Origin: JBLNBQ01 sp050260095
Lineage (GTDB): Bacteria; Bacillota; UBA5301; DYFA01
Direction: 5' to 3'
Assembly (NCBI GenBank): GCA_050260095.1
Contig: JBLNBQ010000144.1
Span: forward strand, 1 to 43,306
Length of the DNA stretch: 43,306 nucleotides
Each line of letters begins with the position of its first letter. Positions within the stretch are counted from its first letter, which is position 1. Under the pieces are notes generated by a model that saw only the letters and a list, made by a program, of their open reading frames with translations, did not search any database and was not told the DNA's origin. Shown here piece after piece: positions 24,263-32,764 of this stretch. The translations under genes and the position numbers were made by a program.

Positions 24263-25314
24263 GCTCGGTCCCCTCCGTACCACAGGCGTTCTTTCTTAAG
24301 CTCCTGACGGGTGTACAGCAGGCGGTAGTCGGCGGAAGAGACCTCGGCGGCGGCGGCCAGGCGGGCCGCCTCCTCCCGGCAGGCTTCCTCCGTCGGAGCG
24401 TGCATCATCCCGAACAGGTTGTACGGCCAGCCAGGGGCGGTGTTCCGGGCGTAGCAGTGCGTGATCAGCGGCGAACCTGCGAGGATCATGCCCACCCGCT
24501 CTTCGTCTTCCGGCGCCACCCGCCAGACGGTCATGGCGTTGGCGGGATAGCCCACCGCGTAGTGCTTGAGCGTGGCCCCGAACCGGCGGATGATCCCGCG
24601 CTCCCGGAGTCTTTGAACCAGGTCAAGCGTCTCCTGTTCGGAGAACCCGGCCTCCGCGCCCCGTACGGCGAACGGGCGGGGCGCCAGCGGAAGGTCGGGC
24701 GTGAAGGCCCTGACGATGCGCCAGTCCGCCTCGGTGAGGTCCGCCCCTCCCGGTTCTCCCTCCGCCCCCGGCGCCGCCGCAGCGGTCGGGGCAGGAGCGG
24801 CCGGAGCCTCGCCGCCTAGCTGGAACTCAACTCGGATCTTGAACAGGCGGGTCGCCGAGAGGATGAGCAGGCCGGGCAGCGGGACCGCTTCGGCCAGCTC
24901 GCCGATGGCCCGGCGGAGATCGGTCCCGGGCTCCGCGGTGAAGGTGAACCAGAGGTTGTACCCGGTGCCGGCGTCGTCCCGGAGGTAGTTGTGCGTGATG
25001 CCCGGGTGGGCGCTCAAGGCCAGAGCGATCCCGGCCACGTCGGACGGCGCCACCTTCGCAGCGAGCAGGGCCGACTGGTAGCCGAGCCGCCGGGAGTCGA
25101 AGACGGCGCCCAGCCGGCGGACGAGCCCGCTGCTCTGCCACGCGCCGATCTGCTCCCGCACCTGCGCCTCGGGCCACCCCACCTCCCGCCCGAGGGCGGC
25201 ATACGGCTCCGCGACCAGGGGGAAGCGGCTCTGCAGCGCAGAGAGAAGGAGCCGGGCGGCCCCGGTGGGGTCGTCCGGCAGTGTGAGACCAGACAGGTCA
25301 GGCCGGGCGGCCAT
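24259..25314 (-). CDS. ahbAB: AhbA-AhbB fusion, siroheme decarboxylase
   Basis: Removes the two acetate carboxyls at C12 and C18 of siroheme. The 351-aa protein is two Lrp/AsnC-type halves in tandem. Residues 1-167 are AhbA-like (RRLGAVFDSRRLGYQ, then GITHNYLR and YNLWFTF). Residues 191-351 are AhbB-like (IIRRFGATLKHYAVGYPANAM, then ITHCYAR and WPYNLFGMMH). An Ala/Pro/Gly linker (about 168-190) joins them. In Desulfovibrio they are separate subunits; NirDL of denitrifiers is an analogous fusion. The ATG shares one base with the ahbD stop (TGATG). Confidence 0.92.
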   Translation of the reverse strand: MAARPDLSGLTLPDDPTGAARLLLSALQSRFPLVAEPYAALGREVGWPEAQVREQIGAWQSSGLVRRLGAVFDSRRLGYQSALLAAKVAPSDVAGIALALSAHPGITHNYLRDDAGTGYNLWFTFTAEPGTDLRRAIGELAEAVPLPGLLILSATRLFKIRVEFQLGGEAPAAPAPTAAAAPGAEGEPGGADLTEADWRIVRAFTPDLPLAPRPFAVRGAEAGFSEQETLDLVQRLRERGIIRRFGATLKHYAVGYPANAMTVWRVAPEDEERVGMILAGSPLITHCYARNTAPGWPYNLFGMMHAPTEEACREEAARLAAAAEVSSADYRLLYTRQELKKERLWYGGDRA

Positions 25315-26360
25315 CAACCGCACGCCTCCCCGCGCGACTGGCAGCCCGTGAAGGGAAGCTGGGCGCTGCTGTCGCCCTTGCGATAGAGGCACCACGGGTC
25401 TTCCGCCATGAAGTCGCCCCCGGTGGCGTAGTAGGCCCGGGCCCGGCAGCCGCCGCAGACGTCCTTGTGGTCGCAGATCCCGCACCGCCCGCCGAACTCC
25501 ATCGTGCGGAGCTGGCGGAAGACCGGGTTCTCCGCCCACATCTGGTCGAACGGCGTCTCCCGCACGTTGCCCACCTTCAGGTACAGGTACGGGCAGGGAT
25601 TGACGTCGCCGTTGGGGATGATGACGCAATAGTTGGTGCCGGCGAGGCAGCCGCGGGTGAAGCGCATCGGGATGTTCTTCATGCGGGCGATCCGCATGAA
25701 CTGCGGCGCGCAGGTCGGCTTGAGTTCGATGTTCACCGTTTTCTGCTTGTCGAGGATCCGGTGGAGGAGCTTCTCATAGTGGACCGCGTTCAGCATCTCG
25801 CTCTCCAGGTCCTTGCCCCGGCCGGTCGGCACCAGGAAGAAGACGTGGTGCGCCTGGCAGCCGAGCTTCACCGCAAGGTCGGTGATCTCCTCGACCCGCT
25901 CGTAGTTGGGCTCGGTGACGGTGGTGTGCAGCTGCACCTCCAGGCCGGCCTCCAGGGCGTAGCGGACCCCGTCGACCGCCCCCTGCCAGGATCCGGCCAC
26001 CTGGTGGAACTCGTCGTGGAACTCGGGGTCGGGCGAGTGCAGCGAGATGCCGAGCCGCACCGCGCCGGCCTTCTTCAGCTCCCGAGCGATCTCCGGGGTG
26101 ATGAGCGTGCCGTTCGTGCCGAAGACCGGCCTCATCCCCAGCTCCTTGGCGGTCGCCACGAAGTCGAAGATGTCGGGCCGAAGCAGCGGCTCGCCGCCGG
26201 AAAGCACCATGATCTTGAAGCCGGCCCGGGCGATCTCGCCCAAGAGCTTCTTGCCTTCCTCGGTGTTCAGTTCACCCGCATCGGCCTGGCCGGCGTCCCG
26301 GTAGCAGTGCTTGCACTTGAGGTTGCAGGCCCGGGTGGTGTTCCAGGAGATGATGTTCAT
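25314..26360 (-). CDS. ahbD: AhbD-type radical SAM heme synthase
   Basis: Radical SAM enzyme (348 aa) that oxidatively decarboxylates two propionates of iron-coproporphyrin III to vinyls, giving heme b. The SAM cluster motif is CNLKCKHCY (CX3CX2C), with SGGEPLLRPD in the SAM site. A SPASM-like C-terminal part has Cys in GCLAGTNYC, NPCPYLYL, CGICDHKDVCGGC and PWCLY for a second cluster. Assignment as AhbD rather than AhbC rests on the short N-terminus and contrast with the paralogue at 27407-28609. Confidence 0.88.
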   Translation of the reverse strand: MNIISWNTTRACNLKCKHCYRDAGQADAGELNTEEGKKLLGEIARAGFKIMVLSGGEPLLRPDIFDFVATAKELGMRPVFGTNGTLITPEIARELKKAGAVRLGISLHSPDPEFHDEFHQVAGSWQGAVDGVRYALEAGLEVQLHTTVTEPNYERVEEITDLAVKLGCQAHHVFFLVPTGRGKDLESEMLNAVHYEKLLHRILDKQKTVNIELKPTCAPQFMRIARMKNIPMRFTRGCLAGTNYCVIIPNGDVNPCPYLYLKVGNVRETPFDQMWAENPVFRQLRTMEFGGRCGICDHKDVCGGCRARAYYATGGDFMAEDPWCLYRKGDSSAQLPFTGCQSRGEACG

Positions 26361-26396
26361 CGCGGCTTCCCCCTTTTGCGTGCTCCGCGGGCCAGC

Positions 26397-27374
26397 TCAG
26401 CCCTCGCGCAGCCAATTCGCCGCGTCGACGGCGTGGTAGGTGATGATCAAATCTGCCCCGGCCCGCTTGATGCCGGTGAGAATCTCCAGCGCCGTCCGGC
26501 GCTCGTCGAGCCAGCCGTTCCGGGCGGCCGCCTTGACCATGGAGTACTCGCCGCTGACGTTGTACGCCACGACCGGCGCCAGGAAGTTGTCTTTGACCTG
26601 ACGGATCACGTCCAGGTACGCCAGGGCCGGCTTGACCATCACCATGTCGGCGCCCTCCGCCAGGTCCTGCTCCACTTCGCGCAGCGCCTCGCGGGCGTTG
26701 GCCGGGTCCATCTGATAGGTCTTGCGGTCGCCGAAGCTCGGCGCCGACTCGGCAGCGTCGCGGAACGGGCCGTACATGGCCGACGCATACTTGGCCGAAT
26801 AGGCCACGAGCAGCGTGTCGGTGTAACCTTCCCGGTCGAGGGTCTGGCGGATGGCCTGCACCCGCCCGTCCATCATGTCGGAGGGCGCCACCCCGTCGGC
26901 CCCCGCCTTGGCGTGCGAGAGCGCGATGTTCGAGAGCAGCGGGAGCGACGGGTCGTTCAGCACCTTCCCGTGCTCGACCACGCCGCAGTGCCCGTGGTCG
27001 CTGTAATCGCACAGGCAGACGTCGGTCAGCACCACCAGGCCGGGGACGGCGCTTTTCATCCCGGCGATGGCCTGCTGGACCGGACCGTCGGGCTGCCAGC
27101 CCGAGGAGCCCACGTCGTCCTTGTAGTCGGGAATCCCGAACAGGATCACCGACGGAACCCCGGCGGCGTAGGCTCTGGCCGCCTCTTCGACCGCCAGGTC
27201 GGGGCTAAGCTGGTACACGCCCGGCATCGAGGCCACTTCCCTCTTGACGCCGCGCCCCGACCGGACGAACAACGGGTAGATGAAGTCGCCGGCCTCCAGT
27301 TGGGTCTCCGCCACCATCCGGCGCAGGGTGGCCGACTGCCGCAGCCGCCGCCCGCGCACCACCGGAAAGTCCAT
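26397..27374 (-). CDS. hemB: HemB, delta-aminolevulinic acid dehydratase
   Basis: Porphobilinogen synthase (325 aa). It has the Cys-type zinc site VCLCDYSDHGHCG (Cys 120, 122, 130) and the two active-site lysines in AYSAKYASAMYGPFRDA and MVMVKPALAYLD. It lies between the two radical SAM genes, on the same strand, with gaps of about 35 bases on each side. Confidence 0.97.
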   Translation of the reverse strand: MDFPVVRGRRLRQSATLRRMVAETQLEAGDFIYPLFVRSGRGVKREVASMPGVYQLSPDLAVEEAARAYAAGVPSVILFGIPDYKDDVGSSGWQPDGPVQQAIAGMKSAVPGLVVLTDVCLCDYSDHGHCGVVEHGKVLNDPSLPLLSNIALSHAKAGADGVAPSDMMDGRVQAIRQTLDREGYTDTLLVAYSAKYASAMYGPFRDAAESAPSFGDRKTYQMDPANAREALREVEQDLAEGADMVMVKPALAYLDVIRQVKDNFLAPVVAYNVSGEYSMVKAAARNGWLDERRTALEILTGIKRAGADLIITYHAVDAANWLREG

Positions 27375-27406
27375 GGTCTCTACCCCCCCGTGACGCCCGT
27401 GCGGGC

Positions 27407-28609
27407 TCAGTCTTGGCCGGCGGCCTTCGGCAGGCGGCCGATCTCTTCGTCCGACAGGTAGCAGGCCGGGTCTTCACCCCAGGTGTCGCCGTGCACGACC
27501 TCGGCCCGGATGCGGCAGCCGCCGCAGACCTGGCTGTACTTGCAGTCGGCGCAGCGCCCGTGGACGTGTGCGCCCTTGTTCCGGAGCATGACCTGGAACT
27601 CGTTCTGGCTGTCGGTCCAGATCTCGCTGAACTTCCGCTCCCGGACGTTGCCCAGGGTGCGGTGGCCCCAGAACTGGCAGGCGTGGACGTTGCCGCGCGG
27701 GTCGACGTTGGACATCTTGGTCCCGGCCGAGCAGCCGCCGTGCATCTGCAGCAGGCCCCAGACCTCTTCGGCCCGCTCCGGGAAGTGCTCCTTGACGTAG
27801 TTCAGGAGGTACACGCCGTCGGCGTGGTTGTCGGTGGTCAGGATCTCGGTCTCGACGCCCCGGTCCTTGAACTCGAGCGTCTTGCGGATCAGCAGTTCGA
27901 TGGTGGCGCGTTTCTCCTCCGCGGAGGTGTCGAACTCGACCATCTCCTTGCCGCGGCCGGCGTAGACCAGGTGGTACATGCAGAAACGAGGGATCTTCTC
28001 CTCCTCGACCAGCTTCAGCACGGCCTCGAGGTCCTGGTAGTTGTACCGGTTGACCGTGAACCGGATGCCGGTCTTGTTGCCAGCCGCCAGCGAATTGCGG
28101 ATGCCCTGGACCGCCTTGTCGAAGGCGCCCGGGAGGACCCGGAACTGGTCGTGCGTCTCGCGGCTGCCGTCGATCGAGACGCCGACGTACTGGAAGCCGG
28201 CCTCTTTGATCTTGCGGGCCGCCTCCGGCGTGATGAGCGTCCCGTTGGTCGAGATGACCGGGCGGAGTCCCTTCTCCGCGGCGTAGGCGCCCAGTTCATA
28301 AAGGTCGGGCCGCACCAGCGGCTCCCCGCCGGAGAAAAGGAGCACCGGGATCTGCATCTCGCCCAGGTCGTCGATGAACGCCCGCGCTTCGGCGTTGGTC
28401 AGTTCGCCCTCGTACGCCCGGTCTTCGGCGCCGATGTAGCAGTGCTTGCACTTGAGGTTGCACCGGTTGGTCGTGTTCCAGACCACCAGCGGGCGGTTCT
28501 CTGCGGAGAACTGAAGCAGGTGAGGGGGCAGTTTGCGGGTATCGCGGCCGTAGTTCAGGGCCTCCGAGACCGTCGCGGTCCCGCACAGGAGCTTGGTGCA
28601 CCCGATCAT
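27407..28609 (-). CDS. ahbC: AhbC, 12,18-didecarboxysiroheme deacetylase (NirJ-like radical SAM)
   Basis: Radical SAM enzyme (400 aa) that removes acetate side chains to give iron-coproporphyrin III. It opens with MIGCTKLLCGTATVSEAL, typical of AhbC/NirJ1 proteins, then CNLKCKHCY and SGGEPLVRPD. C-terminal auxiliary-cluster Cys residues are in HGGCSAGTKMS, HACQFWGH, CADCKYSQVCGGC and PACYL. It follows cobA-hemD by 20 bases. Confidence 0.92.
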   Translation of the reverse strand: MIGCTKLLCGTATVSEALNYGRDTRKLPPHLLQFSAENRPLVVWNTTNRCNLKCKHCYIGAEDRAYEGELTNAEARAFIDDLGEMQIPVLLFSGGEPLVRPDLYELGAYAAEKGLRPVISTNGTLITPEAARKIKEAGFQYVGVSIDGSRETHDQFRVLPGAFDKAVQGIRNSLAAGNKTGIRFTVNRYNYQDLEAVLKLVEEEKIPRFCMYHLVYAGRGKEMVEFDTSAEEKRATIELLIRKTLEFKDRGVETEILTTDNHADGVYLLNYVKEHFPERAEEVWGLLQMHGGCSAGTKMSNVDPRGNVHACQFWGHRTLGNVRERKFSEIWTDSQNEFQVMLRNKGAHVHGRCADCKYSQVCGGCRIRAEVVHGDTWGEDPACYLSDEEIGRLPKAAGQD

Positions 28610-28629
28610 CTCGTCACTCCACCTTTGCG

Positions 28630-30222
28630 CTAATCTTGAACCCGGAAATGTTCCACCAGGGCGGCCACCAGGCCGGGGATGGTGTACTCGGCCGCCTCGA
28701 CGTCGATGCTGAGTCCTAGCTGGCGGGCGGTCTCGGTCGTGATTGGGCCGATGGAGGCCAGGGCGACCCCTTCGAGCAGCCGCCGGGCCGCGGCCAACCG
28801 GTCGGCCTCCGGGGCGCCGGGCGCCGCCGCCTCGCCCAACTGGGCCAGGAAGAAACGCACCGTCGAGGAGGAGGTGAAGGTCACCGCGTCCACCTCGCCG
28901 GCCGTGAGCGCCGCGACCAGCTCGTGCGCTCGCGCGCCGCCCTCCCCGGCGACCGTCTGATAGGCGGCCACCTCATCGACGACCGCCCCCCGGCGCCGGA
29001 GTTCTTGCGGGAGCACTTCTCGCGCCTCGGCAGCCCTGGCCAGCAGGATCCGCTGGCCCCCCAGATCTTCAGGGAGCGCTTCCAACAAACCTTCCGCCCG
29101 AAACTCGTCGGGCACCGCATCGGCGATCAGACCGTGGCGCAGGAGCGCCGCCGCGGTCTCGCTCCCGATGGCCGCCACCCGGACGCCCCCGAACGCCCGG
29201 GCGTCCTTGCCCAGCTTGCCGAGCGCCGCGAAGAACGCCTCGACGCCATTGGCGCTGGTGAAGACGGCCCACTGGTAGGTGCCGGCTTCAGCGGCGGCCT
29301 GCGCCAGCGGCGCCTCGTCCCGCGGCGGCGCGACGCGGATCGCCGGGAACTCAAGCGGCTCGGCGCCCAGCCCGGCCAGCGCTTCGCTGAGCCGGCTCGC
29401 CTGGGCGCGCGCCCGGGTAACCACGACCCGCCGCCCGAACAGCGGTTGGTTTTCAAACCAGTTCAGCACGGGCCGGAGGTTCACCACTTCGCCGACCACG
29501 ATCACGGCCGGCGAGCCGAAAGCCTGCGCCTCCGCCCGCGCCACGATGTCGCCGAGGGTTCCGGTGAGCGTCTCCTGCCGCAGCGTGGTGCCCCACCGGA
29601 CCAGCGCCACGGGAGTCGAGGCCGGCCGGCCGTTCTCCTTCAGGCGCTCCACGATGCCGGGCAGGTTCTCCATGCCCATCAGGAAGACCAGAGTATCGGT
29701 GGCAGTCGCCAGCTTGTCCCACTTCAGGGCCGAGACGGCCTTCTGCGGGTCCTCGTGCCCGGTGATCACCGAAAACGAGGAGGCCACGCCCCGGTGGGTC
29801 ACCGGAATCCCAGCGTACGCCGGTGCGGCGATGGACGAACTGACGCCCGGCACGACCTCGAAGGCGAGCCCCCGCTCCCGCAGGTACTCCCCTTCCTCGC
29901 CGCCCCGGCCGAACACGTACGGGTCACCGCCCTTGAGCCGGGCCACGATCTTGCCCGCGGCGGCCTTCTCGGCCAGCACGGCGTTGATCTGGTCCTGCGT
30001 CATGGCGTGATGGCTCGACTCCTTACCCACGTAGATCAGTTCGGCGCCGGGCGCGACCCAGTCCAGGATCCGCTCCCCGGCCAGCCGGTCATAGACCACT
30101 ACCTCGGCGGCCTCCAGGCAAGCCCGGCCCTTCAGGGTCAAAAGCCCCGGATCACCAGGCCCGGCCCCGATGAGGTAGACCTTGCCCTTCCCCTTCGCGA
30201 CGGCCGCGTCCTTTCCCAACAT
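28630..30222 (-). CDS. cobA-hemD: CobA-HemD fusion: uroporphyrinogen III methyltransferase and synthase
   Basis: A 530-aa bifunctional enzyme. The first half (to about residue 250) is the SAM-dependent methyltransferase: VYLIGAGPGDPGLLTLKG, VVYDRLAGE, ARLKGGDPYVFGRGGEE, VPGVSSSIAAPAYAGIPVTHR and VVGEVV. The second half (about 265-530) is HemD: VVVTRARAQASRL, WAVFTSANGVEAFF, and TFTSSSTVRFFL. It makes both uroporphyrinogen III and precorrin-2, the branch into siroheme. I chose ATG at 30220-30222 with AAGGGGGA upstream. Confidence 0.96.
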   Translation of the reverse strand: MLGKDAAVAKGKGKVYLIGAGPGDPGLLTLKGRACLEAAEVVVYDRLAGERILDWVAPGAELIYVGKESSHHAMTQDQINAVLAEKAAAGKIVARLKGGDPYVFGRGGEEGEYLRERGLAFEVVPGVSSSIAAPAYAGIPVTHRGVASSFSVITGHEDPQKAVSALKWDKLATATDTLVFLMGMENLPGIVERLKENGRPASTPVALVRWGTTLRQETLTGTLGDIVARAEAQAFGSPAVIVVGEVVNLRPVLNWFENQPLFGRRVVVTRARAQASRLSEALAGLGAEPLEFPAIRVAPPRDEAPLAQAAAEAGTYQWAVFTSANGVEAFFAALGKLGKDARAFGGVRVAAIGSETAAALLRHGLIADAVPDEFRAEGLLEALPEDLGGQRILLARAAEAREVLPQELRRRGAVVDEVAAYQTVAGEGGARAHELVAALTAGEVDAVTFTSSSTVRFFLAQLGEAAAPGAPEADRLAAARRLLEGVALASIGPITTETARQLGLSIDVEAAEYTIPGLVAALVEHFRVQD

Positions 30223-30253
30223 CCAATCCCCCTTCTGCCCGGAAGTCCTGCCC

Positions 30254-31192
30254 TCACCAGCCGCGGATGGCCGCCAGGATGGCCTGTCCACCGCGCCTGA
30301 GCAACTCTTCTCCCAGGTCGCGGCCGAGTTCGTCCGCTTGCGCCGGCGCGCCGCGCCGCTCGCCCCGGATCACCCGCTCCCCGGCGAGATCAGCCACCAC
30401 GCCCCGCAGCCACAACTGCCCGCCTTCCTCCACGGCCAAGGCGCCGATCGGCACCTGGCAGCCGCCTTCGAGGGCGCGGAGCAGGGCCCTTTCCGCCGTC
30501 ACGCAGGCCGCCGTGACCGGATCGTGCAGCGGCGCCACGAGCGAGGCCACCTCGTCATCGTCCCTACGGGCTTCGATGCCCAGCGCCCCTTGTCCTACCG
30601 CCGGGAGGCAGAGGTCGGGCGAAAGCCGCTCGACCACGAGTTCCGCCCAGCCGCCCAGCCGGTTCAGGCCGGCCGCCGCCAGGACAATGCCATCGAGCGC
30701 GAGCGAGTCGAGTTTGCCGACCCGGGTGTCGAGGTTGCCCCGGATTGGCACGCACTCCAGGTCGGGCCGGATCGCCTTCAGCTGCGCCACCCGCCGCAGG
30801 CTGCTGGTGCCCAGCTTTGCGCCGTGCGGCAAGGCGGCGAAACTCGCATGCTTCCGGGACAGCAAGCAGTCCCGCGGGTCTTCCCGCCGGCTGACGGCGA
30901 CGATGCCCAGGGGCGCCGGAAGCTCCGTCGGGACATCCTTCATCGAATGGACCGCCAAGTCGATCTCGTGCGACAGCAGGGCCTCTTCGATCTCTTTCAC
31001 GAACAGGCCCCGGTCGCCGATCTTGGCCAGCGGGGAGTCGAGGATTTTGTCCCCCTGGGTCTTGATCCGGCGGTACTCGAACCGCTTCCCGGGATGGAGC
31101 GCGGCGAGCTGGGTCGCGACCCACTCCGTCTGCCACATCGCCAGCCGGCTCTCCCGGGTTCCCACCTTGACTTGGACCGCTTGCTCGTTCAA
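30254..31192 (-). CDS. hemC: HemC, porphobilinogen deaminase
   Basis: Hydroxymethylbilane synthase (312 aa). The dipyrromethane cofactor Cys is at 245 in LEGGCQVPIG; substrate-binding residues lie in GTRESRLAMWQT, HSMKDVPTELP and GTSSLRRVAQL, with the catalytic Asp in DLAVHSMKD. It appears to start with TTG at 31190-31192, 8 bases after the sirC stop; GGGGGA is 11 bases upstream. Confidence 0.96.
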   Translation of the reverse strand: MNEQAVQVKVGTRESRLAMWQTEWVATQLAALHPGKRFEYRRIKTQGDKILDSPLAKIGDRGLFVKEIEEALLSHEIDLAVHSMKDVPTELPAPLGIVAVSRREDPRDCLLSRKHASFAALPHGAKLGTSSLRRVAQLKAIRPDLECVPIRGNLDTRVGKLDSLALDGIVLAAAGLNRLGGWAELVVERLSPDLCLPAVGQGALGIEARRDDDEVASLVAPLHDPVTAACVTAERALLRALEGGCQVPIGALAVEEGGQLWLRGVVADLAGERVIRGERRGAPAQADELGRDLGEELLRRGGQAILAAIRGW

Positions 31193-31199
31193 CGTAGCG

Positions 31200-31910
31200 T
31201 CAGTCCCCCTTCCCGCCGGCCAAGGCGGCCAGCGCCCGGGCCACGGCGGCCTCGCAGACGGCCCGCAGTTCTTCCGCGTGCTCGCCGAGGCAGTTGCCGA
31301 TTTCCTGCAAGACCGCCTCGCGCTCGCCCTTGGTGAGGAGTTCCCGGATCCGGGCGGCGCTAAGCCGCTGGAAGACCGCCTCCCGGGGCAATCCGGCGGG
31401 CCAGCGGGCGATTACGTGGGGGCGCAACTCCTCCAGAAGCCCCAGGTAGGGACCCCATTCCGGGCCGAACTCCTGCTCCATCCGCTCCCTGATCCGGCGG
31501 GCCTGGGCCGGGCTGGCCCCGCCCGTGGAGACTGAGATGACCAGATCGCCGCGGCGCAGCACCGCGGGGACGATGAAATTCGACTCCGGCGCACAATCCA
31601 CCACGTTGACCAGCAGTCCCTTGCGCCTCGCCTCTGCGGCGACCTCGGCGTTGAGCCGGGCGTCGTCGGTGGCGCAGATCACCAGCCGGAAACCGGCGAC
31701 CTCGCCGGCGGCATAGGGCCGGCGGGCGTGCTGGATGCGCCCGGCCTGCGCCAGCGCGGCGAGCTCATCGGTCACCCGCGGCGCGACAACCGTAACCCGA
31801 GCACCCGCTGCGAGCAACCCCTCAACCTTGCGCTCCGCTACCCGGCCGCCGCCGACCACCAGGCAATCGGCCCCGGCCAAATCCAGCATCACAGGGTAGT
31901 AGCGGCTCAT
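31200..31910 (-). CDS. sirC: SirC/Met8-type precorrin-2 dehydrogenase, possibly also ferrochelatase
   Basis: NAD-dependent enzyme (236 aa) oxidising precorrin-2 to sirohydrochlorin. The Rossmann motif reads VVGGGRVAERKVEGLLAAGARVTVVAP; the conserved VNVVDCAPESNFIVPAVL and ISVSTGGASPAQARRIRE follow. The C-terminal 70 residues are longer than in the shortest SirC proteins. No CbiK/SirB ferrochelatase is seen nearby, so this protein may also insert iron, as Met8 and CysG do. Confidence 0.9.
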   Translation of the reverse strand: MSRYYPVMLDLAGADCLVVGGGRVAERKVEGLLAAGARVTVVAPRVTDELAALAQAGRIQHARRPYAAGEVAGFRLVICATDDARLNAEVAAEARRKGLLVNVVDCAPESNFIVPAVLRRGDLVISVSTGGASPAQARRIRERMEQEFGPEWGPYLGLLEELRPHVIARWPAGLPREAVFQRLSAARIRELLTKGEREAVLQEIGNCLGEHAEELRAVCEAAVARALAALAGGKGD

Positions 31911-31920
31911 GCTTGTCCCC

Positions 31921-32760
31921 CTACTTGATGAACTGCTGCGCGAAGGAATGCGGATTATGCACCGCCAGGCTTATACCGTAGTTGACCACGACCGCCAGGA
32001 AACTGATCACGACCCAAAGCACCGTCCGGCGCCCCCGCCAACCCAGGACCGCCCGCAAGTAGAAATACAGCCCGTAAAGCGCCCACAAGATCAGTGACCA
32101 GATCATCTTCGGGTTGCGCCAATCCCAGTACGCGCCCCAGACCAACTGGGCGTTGATCGCCCCCGCCATGATCCCCAGCGTAAGCAAGGGGAAGCCCCAC
32201 CGCACCAGCCGGTCCACCATCTCCTCCAGCCGGTCGAGCGGCGGCAGGAGGTAGTACAGGAAGCTGATCCGCTTGCGCTTCAGTTGCCGCTGCTGGCCCA
32301 GATAGAGCAGGCCCAGCACGAAGGCGAGCGTGAGCGCCGCATAGGCGGCGAAGTTGAGCGTCACGTGGACCGGCAACCACCCATGCCGCAGCGCCGGCAG
32401 TTCCGGCGTCAGGGTGCGCGGCAGCCATAGGCTGTAGACCAGGGCTCCAACCCCCAGGAAGAGGAAGGCCACGTTCATGGCCGACCACTTCAGGCGCCAC
32501 TCCAGGTAGACGAAGGCCGTGAGGCACGCCCACAGGAAGAGGCTCGTCGCCTCGAACTGGTTCTGCACGGGGAAACGGTGCGCAGCCAACGTCCGGAGCA
32601 CCAGGCTCGCGGTGAGCAGTGCCCAGCCGCCCCGGGAACCGATCATCCCGAGCACCGAATGAGCCCTCCGCCGGGCGAACAGCGTCCCCAGGTTGACCAG
32701 AAAGGCCACCGCCAGCAGAATCGCCGCACCCCGGTAGGAAAGCTCGGCCCAGATCAGCAC
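31921..32760 (-). CDS. CcsA/HemX-type cytochrome c assembly membrane protein
   Basis: Multispanning membrane protein (279 aa, about eight helices) of the CcmC/CcsA/HemX family. The Trp-rich heme-handling motif is LVWGAYWDWRNPKMIWSL, with flanking His residues in HVTLNFAAYAALTL. In Firmicutes a HemX homologue beside hemA affects HemA levels; in other lineages CcsA delivers heme for cytochrome c maturation. The 22 CxxCH sites encoded next door make the second role attractive. GTG at 32758-32760 has AGGAGGTG 5 bases before it and lies 4 bases after the hemA stop. Confidence 0.88.
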   Translation of the reverse strand: MLIWAELSYRGAAILLAVAFLVNLGTLFARRRAHSVLGMIGSRGGWALLTASLVLRTLAAHRFPVQNQFEATSLFLWACLTAFVYLEWRLKWSAMNVAFLFLGVGALVYSLWLPRTLTPELPALRHGWLPVHVTLNFAAYAALTLAFVLGLLYLGQQRQLKRKRISFLYYLLPPLDRLEEMVDRLVRWGFPLLTLGIMAGAINAQLVWGAYWDWRNPKMIWSLILWALYGLYFYLRAVLGWRGRRTVLWVVISFLAVVVNYGISLAVHNPHSFAQQFIK

Positions 32761-32764
32761 CGCC

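Noticed and set aside
25467..27461. Open frame of 664 codons on the plus strand opposite ahbD and hemB
   Set aside because: Spans two genuine genes and the gap between them; no recognisable protein features.
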